37,440 nucleotides of DNA from Dimargaris cristalligena (Eukaryota > Kickxellomycota > Dimargaritomycetes > Dimargaritales > Dimargaritaceae). Positions 21,970-33,647 of the stretch are shown piece by piece; position 1 is the stretch's first letter, and every line of letters starts with the position of its first letter. Under the pieces are notes generated by a model that made no database searches, was not told where the DNA came from, and was given only the letters and a program-made list of their open reading frames with translations. The DNA lies in NCBI GenBank assembly GCA_027576995.1, contig JANBQC010000186.1, positions 1 to 37,440 on the forward strand, in the 5' to 3' direction. Made by a program: the position numbers and the translations under genes.

Positions 21970-24747
21970 ATGCGAGCTTACAATGTCGCTATATTGGTGG
22001 GTAAGTCTTGCCCTTTTTACTGACCCCTTGGCGTTGGTGCTGCCCGACTCAAACGAACTAACCTGCCACTATGACCAAATCTATTGGCCCTAGCTGGTCG
22101 CGCACTTCTTTTGTAGCTAACCCATTTCCCCCCTGTACTTGTTACTTGGTTATACTATCCACCAGTCAGTGACAGCGTGAGTCAGGGAAAGTCCGTTGAT
22201 CAAACGGCCGCTCTACTACAAGCCGAGCTTGCCATAACCCCTGCCGCTCCATCAGATACCACCCTGACGTTTGTCGAGACACGATGTGTCCCAGACGATA
22301 TCCATGTTATCCAGCGGGTGGTCAAGGAATGGACGGACCCTGACGCCATCCCGCCCGTTCAGTTGATCCTAACGACGGGCGGTACGGGCCTCAGTGCCCG
22401 CGACGTGACACCCGAGGCCATCGAACCCCTATTGGATCGGACCTGTCTCGGGTTCACCGTGGCCATGCTGACCCACTCACTATCCATTACGCCGATGGCT
22501 ACGCTCTCGCGGCCTGTTTGTGGGGTTCGCCATCAGTCGCTAATTATAACCCTACCGGGAAAGCCAAAGGCGGCCGTGGAAAACTTCCAGGTCGTCCGAC
22601 CCTCTCTGTCCCATGCGCTGGACTTAATTCAGGGCTTGAGCAGTCGGGAGCTTCACCGCCAGCTAGAAAATACTAAATTGACGGCGGTGAATCCCCCCAA
22701 GGAGCATCGCTGCACCGCGCACCGCCACCACCATCGTACGCCGTCCACCCAAACCAGCGGCGGGGCCACAGGGGCACAGATCCCTTCCGCTATTGAAACG
22801 CCCGTCGCTTTTCGACCCCGCGAGTCCCCGTTCCCCCTCGTTACAGTCCCCCAAGCCGAAGCTATCATACGTGATCACCTTAAAATATTGCCCATCGAGA
22901 CAGTGCCCGTAGGCCCTGCCCTAATCGGCCGTACCTTGGCCCAGGATATTGTAGCCCCCGTGCCGGTGCCCGCCTACCGCGCCTCCATCGTAGATGGCTA
23001 CGCGCTTCTGGCAATTTGCGGTCCTGGCGTTTACCCCGTTACTCCATACCCTTCTCTGGCGGGTACTCTGCTACAAGAACTGCCCATGCTGCCAGTCGAG
23101 CATATCATGCGTATCAGTACAGGGGCCCCTGTGCCTCCCGGGGCTGATGCAGTGGTCATGGTCGAAGATACGGAGCTAATCGAGGTGGCGGCTGATAACC
23201 GCGAGGAGCAGAGCGTCGCCGTCCATGCACGCTGCCAATCCGGTGAAAATATTCGTGAAATTGGATCCGACATTGCCCAGGGCCAAGTAGTTCTGGGAGT
23301 CGGAGACTCCATCTCGGTGTCGGGGGCGGAATTAGGCACCCTCATGTCGCTGGGGATTACCCAGGTTCAAGTGTACCGACTTCCCGTCGTGGGCGTGTTT
23401 TCCACCGGGTCCGAACTCAGTAGTGCGGAATCTACCCCCTCAGTGCTACCGGCGGGTAAAATCCGTGATTCCAATCGACCCAGCCTCATTGGCATACTGC
23501 AGCAGCACGGATTCCCAGTCGTGGACTTGGGTATCGTAGATGATAGGTAAGTGGGAGTGGCGGGATTCTCAGCCTCGGTTCTAGCCCCGGCTTTTTACAG
23601 CCCAAAAAACCCGCCTAATACTAGATTGGGACTGCCTTTTAGTGATTTTGTATGGCTATACCCAACCAAGCTAATACACTTGCCCGAATACCCGAGAAAG
23701 CCTTTAGAGATACATAATCATAATCTCTCATTTACTGTGTATTCCACTCGTCTGTATACCCCCCCCTTCATCCCATTGCCTACACTGTTCGATTCTTTCA
23801 GTACTGATGCGGTCAGCGAATTCCTCCGGCGCCACACCGAATCCCAGGGGATTGATGTCCTAGTAAGCAGCGGGGGTGTGTCCATGGGTGAGAAAGACGT
23901 GCTCAAGTCGGTTATCCAACATGGTATCGGGGCGCGGATTCATTTTGGCCGAGTTAACATGCGACCGGGCAAACCTACCGTATTTGCCACCTTGGGTACT
24001 GATCCGGCAGCGGTTGATTATAAGCTTCTGTTCGCTCTTCCCGGCAATCCCGTTTCGGCCATCGTGACTTGCTATCTTTACGTGCTACCGTCTCTGCGCC
24101 GTATGGCTAGGCAAGCGGCGCCTGACAACCCTCGTCTCCAGGCTAAGGTAAGTTTTTCACGCCTGATTCACATGTGGGGTAAAATCAAGCATCAAAGGGC
24201 TGTACCATTGGTCGCTTTGACCTAATTGGGTGCTGTTGTATTGGTACGTTGGCTCCCCCAGAATAGCACCACTTGGTGAATTGGCGGTATTATGGATAAT
24301 AGGGGTTTAAGCAATACGACAATAATACCATGCCAACGCATACTCCGGCGGGGTTAGTTACATCCTGATAACCAACTAAATAATACACATACCTCATTCT
24401 ACCTTTACCATTACCAGCTGCAACAATCGCTGACGCTCGATGCGCGCCCCGAATTCCACCGGGGTATAGTGATGGCCCATACCCCATCGGCAGCTTCCCC
24501 ACCTCTAGACAATGGTTATACATCTACTATGGGACGGCCTACGGTAGCCTCCGAAGTACACTTCCCGGCCCCTCTCGTAGTTTGGAGTGCCACTCGACAC
24601 CAGCGCAGTAGCCGTCTGATGAGTTTCCGCCACAGTAACTGCTTGCTTGTTCTGCCTGCCCACGAGGCTGACCGATCCACTCTCGAGGCGGGCGAAACCG
24701 TCGAGGTTGTTTTACTCGACACGCTGTGGAATACCCATACTACGTGA
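21970..24747 (+). CDS. cnxE: Gephyrin-type molybdopterin adenylyltransferase / molybdenum insertase fusion (4 exons)
   Basis: Exons are 21970-22000, 22166-23546, 23802-24147 and 24418-24747, encoding 695 residues. All introns are GT-AG with phases that fit. The N-terminal G (MogA-like) domain, about 1-168, has SDSVSQG and TTGGTGLSARDVTPEA (80-95). It adenylylates molybdopterin. A His/Thr/Pro-rich linker (about 169-229, with AHRHHHRTP) follows. The E (MoeA-like) domain, about 230-695, has VDGYA (286-290), STGAPVPPGADAVVMVEDTE (from 328), GKIRDSNR, SSGGVSMGEKD (493-503), GRVNMRPGKP, ALPGNPVSA (549-557) and, near the end, SSRLMSFR. It inserts molybdate to complete the cofactor used by nitrate reductase, sulfite oxidase and similar enzymes. 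The G-then-E order is that of gephyrin and the reverse of plant Cnx1. The action is cytosolic. A minus-strand gene converges on it 402 bases downstream. Confidence 0.95.
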
Positions 24748-25149
24748 TTAGGTCATACCTAATTGCCTCAGGGACCCTGTTTTACTCTCTGGGGGATCAA
24801 ATGTCATGGATATCAGACAGGTTTTCCGGAATCCCATCCTATCACATTTTTTCTTTTATAAATGTTATAATATCTATCTATACAAGCTTAGATCCCACGG
24901 TTTTGCCCTACATTAAGACAACCAACTCCATTTAACCGTCTGCATTCCAATCAATGTTTATCCCAAACTTATACCAAACAACGGTCAAAAGTTGAATTGT
25001 TTCATTAAATAAATGAATATTATAAAAAACAGAGTAGTACGTAGATTATACACGGCCTTCAGTAGGGCCAACCAGACATGTGTGGAGTGGGATGGTGGGG
25101 GCGACATACATTGTTTAAAAGAAACCCACTCACCAAGGAAATCCTGGAG
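24748..25149. other. Shared 3' region between convergent genes
   Basis: AT-rich 402 bases between the stop codons of the molybdopterin gene (+) and the deubiquitinase gene (-). It contains a plus-strand AATAAA at 25008-25013 that could polyadenylate the molybdopterin transcript. No ORF of note. Confidence 0.6.
25008..25013 (+). terminator. Candidate polyadenylation signal
   Basis: AATAAA 260 bases after the molybdopterin-gene stop, in AT-rich DNA. Confidence 0.4.
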
Positions 25150-28100
25150 CTAGCGTTTGGTACTACCCATGGGTTTCCAGAATTTAGAAGACATCGATTC
25201 CTTGGTTTTGCCTGGCTGGGAGTCCCGGCGAGTGAACCAACTGGACGGATTAGATATGGTGGCCGCTAGTGAGCTGGATGAACTCACGGTTGGTAGTGAA
25301 GCCGATTCAGGGGTTGGAATGGGTACAGGTAAAGGGAGAGTGGATGCTTTACTGACCATGGGGTTGGGTTGGCCGCCTTGATCTATTGGATAGCCCGGTG
25401 ACTGGGGCCGACTGAGTGGATTTATATAGGGCGCCGTGATGTTGTTCACGCCATTAAAAAGATGGTCCGTAAACATCGGACCACCCGAATGACCTTCACT
25501 GAGCCGACCATTGGATACCGCCGGGCCGCTTCCTAAGTTAAGTCCACCACCTACCATATGGGTGGCGGCGGCATTGGATATATTGGAGGCTGCCGGACCC
25601 CCGGCCAAGTCGGTGTGAGTTTGGCGGGACCGGTGGGCCAGGGGCACCTCCACGGGCGAGGGTATATTAGGTGATGCCACGGCGAGGCCATGGTCGCCCT
25701 TGACATGGGCCCGGGAAGGCGACCGCGGAAGTGGGGGCAGGGGGCTGGTAGGGGCTGGCCGAGGGCCCCCGTTGGTTGAGTGCCAAGGAACAGCCGGTGA
25801 ATGAATCGATAGGCCACCCAAAGGGGGTGGAGGCGACATGGGACTATCGGTGCTGGCAGCCCGGTAGCCCTGGGTCGTGGCTAAAGGCGGAGCCAGGCCG
25901 GATGATAAAAACGAAGGAAAGGTCGGCGGAATTCGGGCAGGCATGTCGGGTGGTAAATCAAAATAACCTGTGGGTGCGGGAAGAGCGGCGCCATCGGGAT
26001 TCAGCGATGGACTGCGCAGCTTCTGTGGGTCGACATCACCCATATCGTCCGAGCGATGAACGAACAGGGATGATGAGCGTTTGGAGGAAGGGGAAGAGGA
26101 TAACTTTTGCCCGTTGGGCATCGTTGTAGAGGCGAAGCGCGTATCCCCAGACATAGCAGGTAAGTCGGTTTTGGCCCGGTGGAATGGGGGTGGGTTAGCT
26201 GAACTATAGTCGGCCACCGATACGGCCGATTCGGCAGGTGAGGGATAGGCAAAGTGGGGAAGATCGAGGGCACTGGGATCGAGATCATTGGCCTGGTAGA
26301 AGAGCAAGTAACCGGAACCGGCTCGGGGATGGTCACCGAAGTACTTTTGGATATCGTCTTCCTCAATCAATTCGACACTGTCGTCATCGAATAGTATCCA
26401 CTGGTCGTGGCTCTTGACCACGGAAACATAGTGACCGTGGTAAGGGCCGCCCCCAATATGGATACAGATGGCGAACAGCGAGTAGAGCCGATCCGGGTTA
26501 TCGCTCTGGTCGGTTGTGTTGGGTAAACGCAGTTCGAATGGAAAAAGAACCCGACAGGAGAGTTTGACGTAGCGGCCTAGTCGCTCCTGGTACTTGAACC
26601 GCTTGAGGTGAAGGGCCAGAATGTTGGGGAGCTTCTGGACTTTCATACGTTTCTCGGCCTCCTGCAACCCCCCGCACTCGTCGCAGTAGAATTTATTCTT
26701 CTGGCAAAGGATTTCGCTAGCCGAGAACTGTCGGAGGCAACTAGTAACACTCGAGTGGTCCTCAATGTCGATGGAAAGGTCCAGAAAACTCTCTTCACGA
26801 CTACTGACCGTCTCGCAAGTCAGGCATTTGGTCTCGTTGGTGAGGATTCCCTCGAATAAAGTGTGAAGCCAGGTTTTGTAATCATCGGATGCAGTTGAAG
26901 AATGTAAAGACCCCTGGGGCGAATTGGGGTGCGAGTCACTTGAATGCGATGATTTGGAGTCTACAGACTGGCGCGGACCTGATTTGCCCGATATTAATAA
27001 TTCGGTGGAAACCCAATTCGGACGTGTACGGGATAGGCGTTAGTTATAATCAGGTGAGGCAGCGGCGGGGGTTGCTATTGGTAATTATCGATCCCGACTA
27101 TATTTACCACGGCGAAGAAAATCGCAAAAAATGTGACTGTCCCTCCCCATTCATCATCTGACCTGGAAAGAAGTCTAATGATATTGGCCCAGCATCAACA
27201 TAGGTGGATTGTAATAGGCAGAGTTTACTTAAACGATTCACCTACCTTTAGAAGCGGACGATGCCGAACCGCGACGCGACGAGATTTGGTTATGGATTTT
27301 AGTGACGTCTTCGACGATGGCGTTGAGTATATAGTTTAGGAATTCGTGTGCGTCTTGGTGCATTGTGCCCCGGAATAGTTCTATAATAAGGGTAAGTTAA
27401 ACCAGTCCCATTGTGGTAGAATAGATCGGATATACCCGAGAGGCTTTGGTTAGATTCTAAGATAAGACCGGGGTTAGATATACGGGGACTCTGGGTCCCG
27501 ATATCAGATCGGTAATATGTATATATATATATATATAACTAATCGATGGTCGAAAGGTGTGTGGTACCGTGTGAATTACATGTTGCATTCGACTACGTTG
27601 AACATGCATAGAACCACAGTACGTTAGTAACACGCAATTTTATCAACTAGTGATCCGATGCTTACCATTTTCTTTGCGAAGCTTTTGAATAAACGAGTTG
27701 GGGGAATAAATCCCAGTGCGTTTCTTTTGGGTGCTCAGGGCATAGAACAGATCCTTGAGGGCCGTGAACATGCTGTCATCTACCCCAATCGATGTGGCGG
27801 TCATGTGCGGGGGCAGGATAAAGCTTTCGACGCCCGCTTCAGAGGGAGTGGTCAAGGAGGAGCTATCAGCATAGTTGGAGGTGGAACGGGTCAACTTGGG
27901 CTCGGTTAGATTGGCGGCGTTAGGTGGCTGGCCCCGGAAACTGAGCCGCCGAAAGGGGGGTCGCGAGCGGGAGAACACTGGATTGGGTTGGGTGGCCACA
28001 TTCTGTTGGTGGGATGTGGTGGCTGGCGGGAGGGCTGATTCGGGATTATTCGTTGGTTGGTACTTATTCGACCCGGCGGCCCCAGAACCAGACGGTGGGT

Positions 28101-28296
28101 CGAGCAAATGCTGAGGGTAATTCAGGACGCAGTCCCGAAAGGAGGGGCAATGGTAGAGGGCCTGCAAAATGGAGTTACAGTAACAGGTGTTGCCGAAGTT
28201 CTCCAAACCGTAGTATCTTTCGGGACCTCCAGGCCATTGGCTGGTGTCCGCTGGCTTGGCAGACGGCACCATGCCGATCCATTTCATAAACGACAT
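25150..28296 (-). CDS. creB: Ubiquitin C-terminal hydrolase of the USP12/46-creB-Ubp9 family (3 exons)
   Basis: Minus-strand exons are 28296-27666, 27380-27246 and 26960-25150, encoding 858 residues; all phases agree. The Cys box [19 protein letters not shown] starts at 30, with catalytic Cys38. A disordered insert (about 60-172) separates it from [25 protein letters not shown] spans the first junction and QDAHEF follows at 219-224. CLTCE (301-305) and CDEC (348-351) form the zinc site. [15 protein letters not shown] gives catalytic His432 and WILFDDD the acid, Asp447. The domain ends near 481. The remaining about 380 residues are Pro/Ser-rich and disordered, ending [11 protein letters not shown]. 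The family cleaves ubiquitin from substrates and is activated by WD40 partners (CreC in Aspergillus, WDR20/UAF1 in animals). CreB acts in carbon catabolite regulation; that role here is inferred. The ATG at 28296 is the first in frame. Confidence 0.95.
27520..27537. repeat. (TA)9 microsatellite inside the first deubiquitinase intron
   Basis: TA run within the 285-base intron between exon 1 and exon 2 of the deubiquitinase gene. A length polymorphism here would not affect coding. Confidence 0.85.
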
Positions 28297-31200
28297 GGCT
28301 GAACGTGGGCAAACACGCGTTCACGGTTGAATTCAATGAGGGAGGGGGGACGAAAGTAACACGTCAACTAGAAGAGTAAAATAATAATAAATATAAAATA
28401 GGAGCAAATAAGGATATGTATGGAATGAGTCTGTGGAAAACACTAGACGAATAGGAGGTAAAAGAGAGGCTCCGCAAACCGGGAGACACTGGCATAGGGC
28501 AGACACGGTGGTTACACCCGGAACCGCCCAGTTAGTGCATGGAGTGGGATGGGTCGGATAAAAGTGGCCAAGGCCACACGGGGTGGGTATCTTTTCGGCG
28601 AGGGGTCAAGATGGGGGCAGGAAGGTCGGGGCTACCTTCGAGGTGAGGGTTAGATGGCAGGTAATGCTGGGCAAAGAGAATAGCTAAGCGGGATGAGTGT
28701 AACTGAATAATAGGGGTGCGTAGACAGGATAAAACAGGGACAGGAGACGATATAGAAAGGTAGGTAGGATAGGTGGGAGAGAAAGACAGTGCGGCTCACA
28801 ATGAAAAGACCAGAGAAATGGACCAACTCGCTTGAATGTACCCAAGTTGAATGGAGAAGCTGGAAATCAAAAGAGGGGGGTTAGACGATGGTAGGTGCCA
28901 AGTGGCCGGAGCAACTGTGCTTTCTACGAGCTGAAATAGGAAGGCGCAACTCTGGGGCGCTTGGGAAGTAAGCGGGGGTGCAAATAGATAATGCACCCTG
29001 GGACAGGTGGTTAGAGTAAGAGATGGCGACGGCCGATTTATTAAAGGGAAGAGGGAAGTAACGAGGATATAATAAATATGGGGGATTATTGGTAACTGAG
29101 ACCCATCGATGACGAGCGAGAAGGCTTTTATTATATTATCAGGATGGCTCCAAACACTGCTGAGCAAATGGCCAGGAAGTAGTCAAGAACTGTGGGGGTC
29201 ATTTACAGCGGAGAGCCCCATCTTTATACGGAAACGGGATGTACTGCGGAAGATAGGCGACCCACCTCCGTCAATGCATGCATAGAGCGAGGGAAAGGTA
29301 CTTCGTCATCGGCCTGGGTATGGGACGCCACAGGGCTTATTCGACCGAGGTGGTTAGGGTTAGCTCAATGCGGTTGGCTTGGCCTTAAGAGGGGGGGATA
29401 ATTCTACTTATGCACGCATACAGCTGGGTCCTCTTCGCAAGTGCTATACTATCGGCTAATCGAGACTCGTCGCACCCCCCACTGACCAATATAGACACTT
29501 ATTTTAAATCAGAAGCCCGTGAACGTATGACCAGCCGTGGACTGGTAATGGGATGAACGATCACCCTCGCCTATTTATTAGCACAGTGCGCTTCGATTGA
29601 CAGGCAGTTGTTTGGTAGAAGAGCAGACATATTGGAGGCCAACGCAACCTAACTAACTACCCGCTTATCCAAACGACCCCGCCCCGGCCGGATCTCCGCC
29701 AGTCTTGGTGCTACTCTGTGTACAACAATGGTGACCTTGGCTCCTCCACTAGAAATGTGTAATTGGCAGGTTCGTAGACGAGCCTCGCCAATGGTGGTAT
29801 AAGGAAGCCGGGGCTGGGCTGGTCAATGGCCCAGGGGAACTAGAAGCAGCCCAGCTGTCCCCATGGTCCCGGAAAAGAGGCACATGGGCCTCCTAGCGCA
29901 TAAAGGTGGCCGCCCTATCTGATGCCTCCTTAAGGACTATATTGGACCAAGTCCAGTTCAGGGCATTACTATAGTGCTAAAGTCCCTTCTCCCCTCCTCA
30001 CCTTCCTAGCCCCCAAACCCTATATACCCTATACCCTACGACGCACCGTAGTGCTTGGCCGTGTTTTCTTTCTGTGAATTCAAGCTCCGCTTTCCTTAAT
30101 AAGAGTAACTCATTGGTTTGTTATTATTATTGTTGGCTCCTTTTTTAAGCATCGTTTCAACCTCTCGCACATTCCTTCTATCCGGAATCAAACGCCAAGT
30201 TCCCAGTACAAACACCTCTATCGACTTCCGTGGTACTGGACCTTCGAACCAGTTAACCGTTGGCGGGCGTTTCCGCACTGCTCTTTGAGGATACCTAAAT
30301 AGACTAAGCCGCACAGGGTGCTCCCGAACGCCGGGTGTCTTGCGCCGCACACTTGTTTGTCAGTAAGAGCTGCTTCGAAAGGCGAGTGAATGCGAGTGAA
30401 TGCGAACCTTCGAAGCCTATATGCATATACACTTATATATATATATGCTGAACTTTGGACCTGCGGCTTCATTCCTTGCTATTATCCCCCCTTGTATTCA
30501 TAGACCCAGTCGGTAGAGTTCGGGACCCCCACCGAGCATTATCAGTTAAACGGAGGGTTACTGACCGCCTTTATTACTGCCCCATTGATTATAAGGTAAA
30601 AGGATTTCTGGTCAGATAAGGCTTGGGGAGTGCTTCTACTCTTCGGATTCACCAGTCAATCTCTCCACCCCCCTGTTGTTGTTTTCAGTCCCACCAGCAG
30701 CAGTGAGAGAGGCACCTCGCAGTGACCGTCAACAACTGTTCCACGCACTATTGATTACGGCGGCCCCTTCCCCTTTGGCATGGTAGTTTTTGTTTATCTT
30801 GCGCCCTATTCAGTTCCTCCCCGCCTAAACACTAGTCGTCCAACGTGCTATCCACTTGACTAACCTTCTCCCTCCCCAAGGCAGTTGTTCCTTGTTTTGA
30901 GCAACCCGTGCGACCTGCTCGAGCCTCGTTGTCTAGTTCAGTTCGGTCTCCGGCTACTTACCATTCCCTTTTTTATTTCACTCCTCCACCCCCCTTATAT
31001 TATACCTATTGGCTCATCCCGCTGCACACCCCCTCCTCCATTGCCCAGTAGGCCTCGTCCGGAAAGCCCTGGCTATTGCCCCCGTCTAATTGGACCAACC
31101 TCAGTCTTCTATCGATGCAACGCGTGTTTCTCCGGCACCAGTATCCTACAATATCAATTCCCCTGTCCGCCCCAGTTACTGTCGAGCTGGGTTTGTCCAT

Positions 31201-31469
31201 ATAGCCCACTTTGGGGCCCACCTATCAGAATCGTTTCCTGCATTGCGAAGCTCCCCCTCCCTAACCCACGTTTGGTCTGCTGGCTGACTTCCCGGATTAC
31301 CCCCGCCGTCGTTTTTTTCAGCCGTACCACATTGGCACGCTCTTTGAATATCGACTTTTTTTAGGAGAGCCACGCCATTCCATCCTCTCCCTTCTTTACC
31401 GAGGTTTCTATTTCCCTGCCATTTCATATTGCACCTTCGGAGTACCCGGACCGGCGCCGCACTTCCGCC
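28297..31469. other. 3.2-kb divergent intergenic region
   Basis: Separates the deubiquitinase gene (-) from the disordered-protein gene (+). The left 850 bases are purine-rich on the plus strand, meaning a CT-rich leader or promoter for the minus-strand gene. The right 600 bases are CT-rich and form the leader of the plus-strand gene; a 159-codon frame there lacks any ATG start. A TA run sits at 30434-30446. The middle (29.2-30.5 kb) holds no recognisable gene. Confidence 0.5.
30434..30446. repeat. TA microsatellite
   Basis: TA run in intergenic DNA. A small tandem GAGTGAATGC duplication lies about 40 bases to its left. Confidence 0.8.
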
Positions 31470-33647
31470 ATGTTTCGAGGTCGAGAGGGGCGAGAAAGTC
31501 GCCCCACGACCCCATCTGGTCAACACATTTACGAACCCACTCTCCCCATGCTGCCCAGTATAGCCGGTGTCCCGTCCAACAAAATATCCAGCCGGGCCCG
31601 GGTGAACAAGGCTAATATTATCGGTCCCTCAAGTCAGGGCTACCACCCCACTCCCCTCTACCCGCGCGAGCTGAGTCCCCTTGACGCCTATACCCTGGAC
31701 AACTCCTCCCAGGTCAGCCGGGCCTCGCAGTGGGCCACGAATAGTGCCACCACTCCCCTGGCCCCCTCCCGCTCCTCGTCTGAATTTTCCAATGGTTCTT
31801 ACGCCACCCGTCCGTACGAACCCGCGCCCTACACCCCCTCCCACGTCCCCACTTCCTACTCCCGATTCGCCCCGTCCCGGGTCGGATATGGATCACAGGA
31901 TTCGCACCGGCCGACGTTAGAAGCCCCGCATGTATTAAGCCACGCCTCGTCGGAGGCCATCTATTCGGTTCGACACCGACCGTTGCCTCCATCCCCGTTC
32001 TCCCAAGCTCCTTTTTCGTCGTCGCCCAACCAGCTTTCTCCACTGGAACAGGTCATGGCCTCCGAGGGCGCCACCCCCCGACCCCGGGTGGCATCAATGG
32101 CTGCGATTCCCTCCGTCGAATTTTCACCCACCCATCCCTTTCCCACCTTGCCCCGATCGCCTACTTCGGTGCTCGACTTAGCCCCACCGAGCTATGATTT
32201 AACCTCCTACGGCTCGGACTCCAGCCCCGAGTCGCCCGAATTTCGCCACCGCTCCATTTCCAAAGTCTTTTCCGAAGACGGGTCTCGCCCTGTGCCCACT
32301 GGCCCCAATGCCCGTATTCTCAAACCCCGCCCGGAGACGGCCTTCTCCCACTCTTCCTACGCCCTTTCCCACGTCAGTGGCGGGGAGGCCGACGTCCTCT
32401 CAGAGGAGTGGGGCCCGGGTCGGGAGCATCGGGCCGGATCCCACATCTCAGATACCAATGGTAACAGCGCGCCCAATGACCAAGCCCACGAGGCCCGATC
32501 TAATCGTAAACTCGAGGATCTGAAGATCACTAATGAGTCCCTCCTCACGGTTAATCGCATGTATGAGGATAAAATCCGTACCCAGCGCCAACGTATCGTC
32601 ACCCTCGAGCAACAGTTGGGGATACGCCCGTCGGGACCCGATCAGTCGACGGATGATCCCGATTTCCCCTCGGGTTCCGCCGAAGGGGACCTGATGGAAA
32701 CGGACGGTTCGACCAACGAACTCCAAGATGAAGCCAGCCTCCTGGCCCATGACCCGCTCTTCCAGGCCATCATTGTCCGCATCGAATTAATGATCCAAAC
32801 CGGAAAACAAGCGATTACCTACACCCCCGGCTTTAATGCCGGCAAGGTCCTTTCCCATTCCGAGGTGCTTCAGCTGGAGGCCGAAAAGAACGTGGATCCC
32901 AGTTCGTCCGGCACCGTGGTGGACCAGTCCGTCTTGGATTTGATCAATGACGATGATGAGCCCGATAAAAATCCGCCCCGTGCCGATACTCCTGTCGACC
33001 AGTCCAGCGACGACGAGGCCTCTGATTCCGAACCCTCCCCGGCCCGGGAATCGGTCTCGTTCACGCTCACCACTCCCCTCTCATCGCCTCGCAGCGAGGT
33101 GCCACTAGATCAGCCCCCCACACCACTAGCCGATGACTCCACCAACCTTGACCCGTTTGTCTCCCCCCGCCTGTTATCCCAACGCCCCCGTAACGGGTTA
33201 GCGGTTACTTCGAACCATGAAGCCCCGAATATGCCTCGCACCCGGGGCAGGCCGACTGATGCCAGACCGCCACCATCCTCCCGAGCGGGTGTTCGGGGTA
33301 CTCCCGCCCGAAACTCGTCGTTCACTGCCACCAACGGTTCCCAAACATCACCGGCTCCTGGCTCGTCCCGCCGACCCCTTCGGTCCACCCCCAGCGCCGG
33401 TGCATTGGGTGGAATGGCTGCGGCCGACCCTTCCGAGCCTGCTCGGATTAACCCGTCGCTGACTACCACACCGCGCTCCGCTGCTCCTACATCTCGACGG
33501 CCCGGCATTACCCCATCCAGTAATAAGTTGGCTGCTGTCAGCAATACCCGACCTGACCGAATGAGGCCGCCTAGCCGCTCACAAACCCCCATCCATTCAG
33601 TCACTCGTAGTCAGCGTTCATACAGCACTAGCCGAAATCCCGCTTAG
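31470..33647 (+). CDS. Large disordered protein with one coiled coil, function unknown
   Basis: A single-exon gene of 725 residues with an ATG start in good context (CGCCATG). It is rich in Ser, Pro, Arg and Thr and mostly disordered. Two parts look ordered: a coiled coil at about 345-386 (RKLEDLKITNESLLTVNR at its start, then QRIVTLEQQLG) and a short helix at about 428-451 (DPLFQAIIVRIELMIQTGKQ). A PPSY motif at 239-242 could bind a WW domain, such as that of a Rsp5/Nedd4 ubiquitin ligase. An acidic stretch (about 490-525) precedes a basic Arg/Ser/Pro-rich C-terminus (about 580-725), a charge layout seen in cytoskeleton- or nucleic-acid-binding scaffolds. Strong third-position C/G bias supports coding throughout. 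I do not recognise a named family. It converges with the TMEM19-like gene. Confidence 0.87.
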   Translation: MFRGREGRESRPTTPSGQHIYEPTLPMLPSIAGVPSNKISSRARVNKANIIGPSSQGYHPTPLYPRELSPLDAYTLDNSSQVSRASQWATNSATTPLAPSRSSSEFSNGSYATRPYEPAPYTPSHVPTSYSRFAPSRVGYGSQDSHRPTLEAPHVLSHASSEAIYSVRHRPLPPSPFSQAPFSSSPNQLSPLEQVMASEGATPRPRVASMAAIPSVEFSPTHPFPTLPRSPTSVLDLAPPSYDLTSYGSDSSPESPEFRHRSISKVFSEDGSRPVPTGPNARILKPRPETAFSHSSYALSHVSGGEADVLSEEWGPGREHRAGSHISDTNGNSAPNDQAHEARSNRKLEDLKITNESLLTVNRMYEDKIRTQRQRIVTLEQQLGIRPSGPDQSTDDPDFPSGSAEGDLMETDGSTNELQDEASLLAHDPLFQAIIVRIELMIQTGKQAITYTPGFNAGKVLSHSEVLQLEAEKNVDPSSSGTVVDQSVLDLINDDDEPDKNPPRADTPVDQSSDDEASDSEPSPARESVSFTLTTPLSSPRSEVPLDQPPTPLADDSTNLDPFVSPRLLSQRPRNGLAVTSNHEAPNMPRTRGRPTDARPPPSSRAGVRGTPARNSSFTATNGSQTSPAPGSSRRPLRSTPSAGALGGMAAADPSEPARINPSLTTTPRSAAPTSRRPGITPSSNKLAAVSNTRPDRMRPPSRSQTPIHSVTRSQRSYSTSRNPA

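Noticed and set aside
23551..23801. Open frame beginning at 23551 as a separate start for the second half of the molybdopterin gene
   Set aside because: This stretch is the GT-AG intron 23547-23801; splicing restores the MoeA alignment exactly.
28796..29167. 123-codon minus-strand frame
   Set aside because: Starts at TTG in CT-rich promoter DNA of the deubiquitinase gene; Leu/Ser/Pro-rich by composition only.
30885..31364. 159-codon plus-strand frame
   Set aside because: No ATG start; it is the CT-rich leader upstream of the 725-residue protein gene.
33110..33604. 164-codon minus-strand frame opposite the disordered-protein gene
   Set aside because: Shadow of the Arg/Pro/Ser codons in the sense gene.
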